Shown: positions 59,343 through 64,000 of the stretch, one piece after another | Layout: every line of letters begins with the position of its first letter | How positions within the stretch are numbered: position 1 is the stretch's first letter | From: CAYZXT01 sp964482515 | GTDB taxonomy: Bacteria; Elusimicrobiota; Elusimicrobia; FEN-1173 | Assembly (NCBI GenBank): GCA_964482515.1 | Contig: CAYZXT010000002.1 | Span: 62,001-126,000 of the forward strand | Direction of reading: 5' to 3' | DNA: 64,000 bases | Notes under the pieces: model-generated | Database searches by the model: none | Told to the model about the DNA's origin: nothing | Seen by the model: only the letters and a program-made list of their open reading frames with translations | Program-made: the position numbers and the translations under genes

Positions 59343-60095
59343 TCATTCACCCGTCGGGAGGGATATCGGCTCCACGGCTTCGCGGCGGGCCCATCCCTTG
59401 AGTCCGCGGGCGGGGACGCCTATCTCGCGCCAGCCGGAGGACGCGTCCTGAAAGACGACGACTTTTTGTCCCTCGGGGACGACGAAGCCCACGCGGAAAT
59501 CCTCCCCCGGCCCCGCGCGCACTTCCACGCGCGGCTCAAGAACAATGGCGGCCGGCGTGCGGCCCTGGGTTTTGGCCAGGACGAAAAGTCCCAGCGCGCA
59601 GAGGAAGAAGAGCCCGGCGATCCAACGTCCCCACCAAATCCATTCGGACCGTGAAAACAGGCCGGCCGCGAGGACCGCGAAGAAAAACAGGTTGGCCGCC
59701 AGGAAGACCCATCCCAATAATCCCGCCGATGTTTCCAATAACCTCAGAGGACTTTCCGCGTCGTCCTGGATTTGGGAACGGATCAATTTCAAGTTGTACC
59801 GCACGTCTTCATCGCCCGGGTCCAGCCGCTGCGCGCGCTCGAACCACAAACGAGACTTCCCCAATTGCCCAAGCCGGTAATAGGCGTTTCCCAAATCGTA
59901 ATACAGCGCAAAACTTCCCAACCCCTGCTGCAAGATCTGTTCGTACAAATCCTTCGCTTGGGCGAAGTTGCCGCTTTGATAAGCTTCATTGGCTTTTTGA
60001 AAGACATCCGCCGGCGCGGATTCCGCCCGGAGGGAAATCGACATGGTAAACACAGTCAGGACGATCGTCATACCGGCGACCCATTTCAATTTCAT
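59343..60095 (-). CDS. batE: BatE-like TPR and SH3 protein
   Basis: 250 aa from ATG 60095, which overlaps the batD stop as ATGA. A signal peptide or helix (AGMTIVLTVFTMSISLRA) is followed by TPR repeats (FQKANEAYQSGNFAQAKDLYEQIL, YYDLGNAYYRLGQLGKSRLWF), two membrane helices (LLGWVFLAANLFFFAVLAAGL, WIAGLFFLCALGLFVLA), and a bacterial SH3 domain (VEVRAGPGEDFRVGFVVPEG) at the C-terminus. This matches BatE of aerotolerance operons. It should lie in the inner membrane with TPR and SH3 parts in the periplasm. Confidence 0.82.
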   Translation of the reverse strand: MKLKWVAGMTIVLTVFTMSISLRAESAPADVFQKANEAYQSGNFAQAKDLYEQILQQGLGSFALYYDLGNAYYRLGQLGKSRLWFERAQRLDPGDEDVRYNLKLIRSQIQDDAESPLRLLETSAGLLGWVFLAANLFFFAVLAAGLFSRSEWIWWGRWIAGLFFLCALGLFVLAKTQGRTPAAIVLEPRVEVRAGPGEDFRVGFVVPEGQKVVVFQDASSGWREIGVPARGLKGWARREAVEPISLPTGE

Positions 60096-62008
60096 TTCAA
60101 CCACATCCCTTCCAACTGTTTCAACAGGATCCCCAGCTCACGCCCGTGCTTTTCGGCTTCAGCCGCGTTCAGAAGCCCGGGTGTGAAACGCGCGCGGTCG
60201 AAATCATCCCACAGGGATTTCACCGCCCGGAGCGATTCGTCGGATATGGACCGCCGCCGGAGATTTTCCTCCACGTAGTCCCACGTCAGTCCTTGGGCCG
60301 GGACCATAAGCTTATTGCCGATGTACTCCATCAACACCATATTCAGCGCCGCGTAATAGCCGGGAAGGTCGCCGGATTTCAGATAACGGTCGGCCTGGCG
60401 GCGGGCTTTGTCCGCCTTGCCGTAGGCCCGCCGAAATGAAAACCCGGCCGAGTCCGCGGACATCCTGGCCCGGCGGAATCGAACGGCCCAAAGCGCGAGG
60501 AACGCGAGGGAAGGGATGAGATTCATGGCGAGGAAAAACCGCGTGTCCGCCAGCGGCGGCTTTTGCGGGCGCAGGCGGCCGTGGGTCTTGATGAAGCGGA
60601 TGTCCTGGCCGACGACCTTCACGCCTTCGAGGGATCCCCTCGGCGCTGAAGGCTCAAGGGCGTCCGGAGCGCTGGACGGCGACACCTTGAGTTTCAGCGG
60701 CGCGGACTGCGCAGTGCGGTAGGACTTCGCGCGCGGATCGTAATAGCTGAAGGAGATCGCCGGGATGACGAGTTCTCCGGAGACGTCGGGTTTGATGACC
60801 GTGTTGAAGACTTTGGACCCCTGAACGCGGTAGTCCGCCTTGGAGATGTTCAAGCTGCTCACGGTCTCATAGGTTTTTATCCCTTCGAGGCGCGGCATGG
60901 CGGGCGTGGAAAGGGATTTGATGTTCCCCTCGCCGGAAACGGTCACGGTCAGCGTCAAAGGCTCGTGCACCTGGGCGGAGGTCCTGTCCAATTTGGCGGA
61001 AATCTTATACTCGCCCACGTCGCCCCGAAAATCGGCGGGCCGCCCCGCCTCCGGCAGCGGGTCCACGCGGATGGAGATCGGGTCGCTCCGCAGCGTCACC
61101 ACTTTGCCGCCCGAAAAGAAATCGTCGAAGAACGACTGCATGGGATCGGCGCCGCGCGAGAAATCCTGCACGCGGCACTGCAGCCCCGCCGCCCCGATGG
61201 TCAGCTTGCCGGGCTGTGTCGGAAACAGCGCGGTCTTCAGTTCGATCACGCTGTAAGCTGTCCCGTCGATGGTCGTCCGGAAATTCCGTTGGGGCGGCAG
61301 GTCCTCCGTCATGAACCCGTTGACGGACGGAGGCTGGTAAGCGGGCTGCGCCGTGAGCTGGGCCCGCGGGCTGCTGTAAAACCGGAAAGACAGGACGACC
61401 GGCTCGCCCACCACCGCGGTCTTCTTGTCCACGCTGGTGACGACGAAAATGTCCCGCCGGTCCCGCGGTACTTCCGTGGGCGCGGCCGGATTTCCGCCGG
61501 AGGCCGCGGGCGGCGGCGCGGAACCGGAAACGACTTTGATGGGGATGGGCTTCGTCGACAAGGTCTGATCGCCCGCCTGCAGCGTCAGCGCGGGGATGGT
61601 GTAGTCCCCGGGGGCCTGGGGCGCGAGCGCGTAGGAATAGACCACCTGGTTGGACGCCTTGCCGTTCACGAAACTCATGTTCTGGGATTGGCCCGAGGAA
61701 TAAATCTGGAATCCCGGGACCGGCGGCAGCGACGGGCGCGGCATGCTGATGTTGCTGCCCGAGACGGAAATCTGCAGCGTGACCGTATCGTTCATGCTGA
61801 CCGTCGTCTTGTCCACCACGGCGTCGAAAGCGATGTCCGCCGCGCGAAGAATAGAAAGAGGGAAAAGAAAACACGCGACTAGAAATACGAGCGGTTTTCG
61901 ATATCCGTCATTCCGGCATGTCTTTAGCCGGAATCCATGATTTACCAGCATGGATCCCGGCCTCCGCCGGGATGACGCTCTTAATAGAATGTTTCCAAAA
62001 TTCTTCAC
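60092..62008 (-). CDS. batD: BatD-like protein with an in-frame repeat insertion
   Basis: 638 aa. GTG 62008 overlaps the upstream stop as GTGA, supporting it as the coupled start. The first residues are encoded partly by a dispersed palindromic repeat (61907-61976), after which the hydrophobic signal segment PLVFLVACFLFPLSILRA begins. The periplasmic part has BatD immunoglobulin-like domains (TVSMNDTVTLQISVSG, VVSFRFYSSPRAQLT-like, LDRTSAQVHEPLTLTVTVSGEGNI). One membrane helix lies near 510 and a cytoplasmic helical tail follows. BatD partners the VWA proteins of the same operon. Confidence 0.85.
   Translation of the reverse strand: MKNFGNILLRASSRRRPGSMLVNHGFRLKTCRNDGYRKPLVFLVACFLFPLSILRAADIAFDAVVDKTTVSMNDTVTLQISVSGSNISMPRPSLPPVPGFQIYSSGQSQNMSFVNGKASNQVVYSYALAPQAPGDYTIPALTLQAGDQTLSTKPIPIKVVSGSAPPPAASGGNPAAPTEVPRDRRDIFVVTSVDKKTAVVGEPVVLSFRFYSSPRAQLTAQPAYQPPSVNGFMTEDLPPQRNFRTTIDGTAYSVIELKTALFPTQPGKLTIGAAGLQCRVQDFSRGADPMQSFFDDFFSGGKVVTLRSDPISIRVDPLPEAGRPADFRGDVGEYKISAKLDRTSAQVHEPLTLTVTVSGEGNIKSLSTPAMPRLEGIKTYETVSSLNISKADYRVQGSKVFNTVIKPDVSGELVIPAISFSYYDPRAKSYRTAQSAPLKLKVSPSSAPDALEPSAPRGSLEGVKVVGQDIRFIKTHGRLRPQKPPLADTRFFLAMNLIPSLAFLALWAVRFRRARMSADSAGFSFRRAYGKADKARRQADRYLKSGDLPGYYAALNMVLMEYIGNKLMVPAQGLTWDYVEENLRRRSISDESLRAVKSLWDDFDRARFTPGLLNAAEAEKHGRELGILLKQLEGMWLK
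61907..61976. repeat. Dispersed palindromic repeat, copy 2, inside batD
   Basis: It opens GTCATTCCGGCATG and ends CGCCGGGATGAC, terminal inverted repeats with one mismatch over 11 bp, around an inner GGAATCCATG...CATGGATCCCGG palindrome. It is related to the copy at 19730-19806. It lies within the batD reading frame without shifting it. Confidence 0.7.
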
Positions 62009-63714
62009 CAGTCTTCCTCGACCTTTCGATTTTGCTGTTCAGGCTTGGGCGCCTTGCGGCGGGCGTCCATTTCCTGGTTCTGGATGGCCTGCAGCAGCCG
62101 CTCCGCGTCTTCCTTGGACATCTGGTCTTTCTTCGGTTTTGCCAGGGCGCCTTGCTGTTTCTGTTCTTGTTCTTTATCTTGCTGTCCCCGGCCTTGCTGG
62201 TCCTTGTCCTGGTCTTTCTTCTCGCCGCTGGACTGCTGTTGCTTATCGTCGCCCTTTTCGTCTTTATCCGATTTCTTGTCGGATTTGCTTTTCTGCGCGG
62301 CCTTCTGCACGCGCCGGGCGAATTCCAGGTTGTGCTTGGCGTCCGCGTCAGCCGGGTTGAGCCGCAGCGCCTGCTTGTATTTTTCCACAGCCTCGTCGAA
62401 CCGGGCCTGGCGGAAAAGCGCGTTGCCGGCGTTGTAGGCGCTGCGCGACTGGAGCGCCGGGTCGGACGTCATTCCCCGCGCGGATTCAAAATCCTCCTCC
62501 GCCGCCTTGAAATCCTTTTGCCCGTATTTCGACACGCCGCGGTTGAACGTCTCCGCGGGGTCGGTGCCCGCAGAGTCCGGGGAACGGCCCATGGCGTCCG
62601 CGTTCGGCACAGGATACAAAATCACTATTAAGAGCAGGGCAGCTGCCGCGGAACGGACAGCTTTATCGTTCTTGTTTTGGAAACGTCGCCGAATTCGTCC
62701 CAGGAGCCAAGCGACATGTCCCGGCGTTTCGGGCCAAAGGAATTCCAAAATCAGCAAAAGCAGGAGCGGGACCAGCGGCCACATATAGCGGTCCTCGTAC
62801 TGGTCGTAGACCTTGCTCTCCAATAATTTTTTCTCCATGCGATGGATGTCTTCCGCGATCCGGTCCACTTCGACTTCCCCGTTCGTCGCGCGATAATAAG
62901 CGCCGCCAGTCGTCGACGCGACGTCGCGCAGCGCCTGCTCGCCCAGTTTGGAGACGACCGTTTTTCCGTCCTTGTCCTTCTTGTATTCGATGAGGTTCCC
63001 GTTTTCATCGCGGACCGGGATGACTTCCCCCTCCGGGTTGCCGAATCCGATGGCGAAGATTTTCACGCCCTCGTCCTTGGCGCGGCCGACCGCCGAATCC
63101 AAACGACCGCTGTGGTCCTCGCCGTCCGTCAGGAGGACCAACGCCTTGTGCTTCTTGTCCTTATCGCCGAAAGCGTCGCAGGCGGCGTCGATGGCGTCCG
63201 CCAGGTTCGTCCCCGGCACGGGCATCTGGGAAATATCCAAAACGTTCAACAGCATCTTCGCCGCGCCGTAGTCCAGGGTGAGCGGGCATTGCATGAAGGC
63301 CGAGCCGGCGAAAGCCACCACGCCCGCTCGGTCGCCGTCCAAATTGTTGATGAGCAGCCCCAGTTCCCGCTTGGCCTGGGTCAGCCGGTTCGGCTTGATG
63401 TCCTCGGCCAGCATGCTTTCCGAAAGGTCCAGGGCGATGATGACGTCCACGCCCCGGCGCCGCATCTCCTCGAACTTCTGTCCCCAGCGCGGGCCCGCCA
63501 GCGTCAAAACGAAAAGCGAGGCGGCCGCCAGTTGGAAAACGGCCTTCACTTTTTGCTGGCGGAGGCAGCGCGGGTCGAACAGCCGCTTGAGGACCGCGGC
63601 GTCGCCCATCCGGCCGAATATTTTCTCTTTCCGGCGGAAAGCCGCCACCGTGAATACGGCCAGCGCTGCCACAACGGTAAACAACAGGAAAGCCCAGGGA
63701 TGCGAAAAGCTCAC
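62005..63714 (-). CDS. BatB/BatC fusion: membrane VWA protein with TPR and charged tail
   Basis: 569 aa. Two N-terminal helices (AFLLFTVVAALAVFTVAAF, VFQLAAASLFVLTLAG) precede a von Willebrand A domain (about 85-280) with an intact MIDAS: DLSESMLAE, then PGTNLADAI, and LLTDGEDHSG. A membrane helix (VPLLLLLILEFLW) follows, then a second hydrophobic stretch, TPR units (NRGVSKYGQKDFKAAEEDF, NAGNALFRQARFDEAVEKY) and a Lys/Gln/Asp-rich tail. The TPR half corresponds to BatC, separate in many genomes. ATG 63714 overlaps the batA stop as ATGA. Confidence 0.88.
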   Translation of the reverse strand: MSFSHPWAFLLFTVVAALAVFTVAAFRRKEKIFGRMGDAAVLKRLFDPRCLRQQKVKAVFQLAAASLFVLTLAGPRWGQKFEEMRRRGVDVIIALDLSESMLAEDIKPNRLTQAKRELGLLINNLDGDRAGVVAFAGSAFMQCPLTLDYGAAKMLLNVLDISQMPVPGTNLADAIDAACDAFGDKDKKHKALVLLTDGEDHSGRLDSAVGRAKDEGVKIFAIGFGNPEGEVIPVRDENGNLIEYKKDKDGKTVVSKLGEQALRDVASTTGGAYYRATNGEVEVDRIAEDIHRMEKKLLESKVYDQYEDRYMWPLVPLLLLLILEFLWPETPGHVAWLLGRIRRRFQNKNDKAVRSAAAALLLIVILYPVPNADAMGRSPDSAGTDPAETFNRGVSKYGQKDFKAAEEDFESARGMTSDPALQSRSAYNAGNALFRQARFDEAVEKYKQALRLNPADADAKHNLEFARRVQKAAQKSKSDKKSDKDEKGDDKQQQSSGEKKDQDKDQQGRGQQDKEQEQKQQGALAKPKKDQMSKEDAERLLQAIQNQEMDARRKAPKPEQQNRKVEEDW

Positions 63715-64000
63715 GGCAGCCTCCGCAAGAACGTCTGCGCCAACAGCGCTTCCGTCGTGAAAAGCAGGAAGGCGATCAGGAGGAACAGCGGATACTTGTC
63801 CTGATAGTCCGTGAAGGTCTTCACCTTGATGTCCGTTTTCTCCAGCTTGTCGATTTCCTTATAAATTTTCTTCAGGCTCTCCATGTCCGTGGCGCGGAAA
63901 TACTGTCCGCCCGAAACCCCGGCGATCTCCCGCAAGGTGCCTTCGTCCAAATCTTCCGGCAGTTGGACGTAGCGCGTGCCGAAAAACGGGTCCTGCAGCG
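63711..64000 (-). CDS. batA: BatA-like VWA protein, C-terminal part (cut by right edge)
   Basis: Only the last 95 or so codons are visible. The end of the VWA domain (FGTRYVQLPEDLDEGTLREI, GGQYFRATDMESLKKIYKEID) is followed by a membrane helix (YPLFLLIAFLLFTTEALLA) and a short RRLP tail, as in BatA. The same pattern occurs in the following BatB part. The start lies outside the window. Confidence 0.82.
   Translation of the reverse strand, partial: LQDPFFGTRYVQLPEDLDEGTLREIAGVSGGQYFRATDMESLKKIYKEIDKLEKTDIKVKTFTDYQDKYPLFLLIAFLLFTTEALLAQTFLRRLP

Noticed and set aside
1..64000. CRISPR arrays, tRNA or rRNA genes, insertion sequences, prophage genes
   Set aside because: No regularly spaced direct repeats, no cloverleaf or rRNA-like stretch, and no transposase, integrase or phage structural motifs were seen on either strand.

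Overview
The window looks like the chromosome of an uncultured, GC-rich Gram-negative bacterium. It encodes an outer-membrane apparatus (Omp85-family barrel, OmpA-like protein, PorV/UPF0164-like barrel, SurA/PrsA-type foldases), aerobic-type TCA enzymes (GltA, FumC), core replication and repair genes (dnaX, recR, mfd) and Bat stress proteins. The reading frame at the left edge, at least 4,398 codons long and fusing several metabolic enzymes, recalls the giant proteins reported from Omnitrophota. Elusimicrobiota or another deep lineage cannot be excluded from sequence reading alone.

Layout. 1-13196 (minus): one uninterrupted giant gene, cut by the window edge. It carries a signal peptide, a TraB/ChaN-like domain, membrane helices, a glutamate dehydrogenase, a glucosamine-6-phosphate deaminase (NagB), more membrane helices, a class II fructose-1,6-bisphosphatase (GlpX), TPR-like helices, a membrane segment with HELFH, a PEP synthase/PPDK module and a second, decayed PEP-utiliser barrel. 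13197-13624: a regulatory intergenic region with two 11-bp-periodic direct-repeat boxes. 13625-16073 (plus): dnaX and recR. 16200-24575 (minus): a signalling and envelope cluster. It holds a PAS protein, an OmpR/PhoB-type response regulator, an RMD1-like membrane protein, a PilZ protein, a receiver/beta-propeller fusion, a histidine-kinase-like protein lacking the acceptor His, a PorV-like barrel with LysM, and a small membrane protein; most genes are joined by 1-4 base overlaps. 24799-29178: AMMECR1, two secreted proteins with HExxH, an alpha/beta hydrolase and a secreted protein. 29248-31477 (minus): greA, a double PC4-domain protein, gltA. 31579-42279: three GT-C-type membrane proteins, fumC, a SulP transporter and an Omp85 barrel. 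42284-56535 (minus): a long same-strand run from DUF1805, an RlmD-like methyltransferase, an SGNH hydrolase and mfd, through two tandem lower-GC GT-C paralogues, to prsA-like, surA-like, pdxA and ompA-like genes. 56749-59333: a small zinc-ribbon protein, a family 2 glycosyltransferase and a UDP-galactopyranose mutase. 59343-64000 (minus): the batA-batB/C-batD-batE operon.

The cell devotes much of this region to its envelope: barrel assembly (SurA/PrsA/Omp85), glycan synthesis (GT-C, GT2, UGM) and Bat proteins. Several promoters place the -10 hexamer only 6-7 bases before the start codon, so leaderless mRNAs appear common. A palindromic dispersed repeat occurs twice, once in-frame inside batD. 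The most unusual object is the giant gene, which combines enzymes acting around ammonia, glutamate, fructose-6-phosphate and PEP in one membrane-associated polypeptide.
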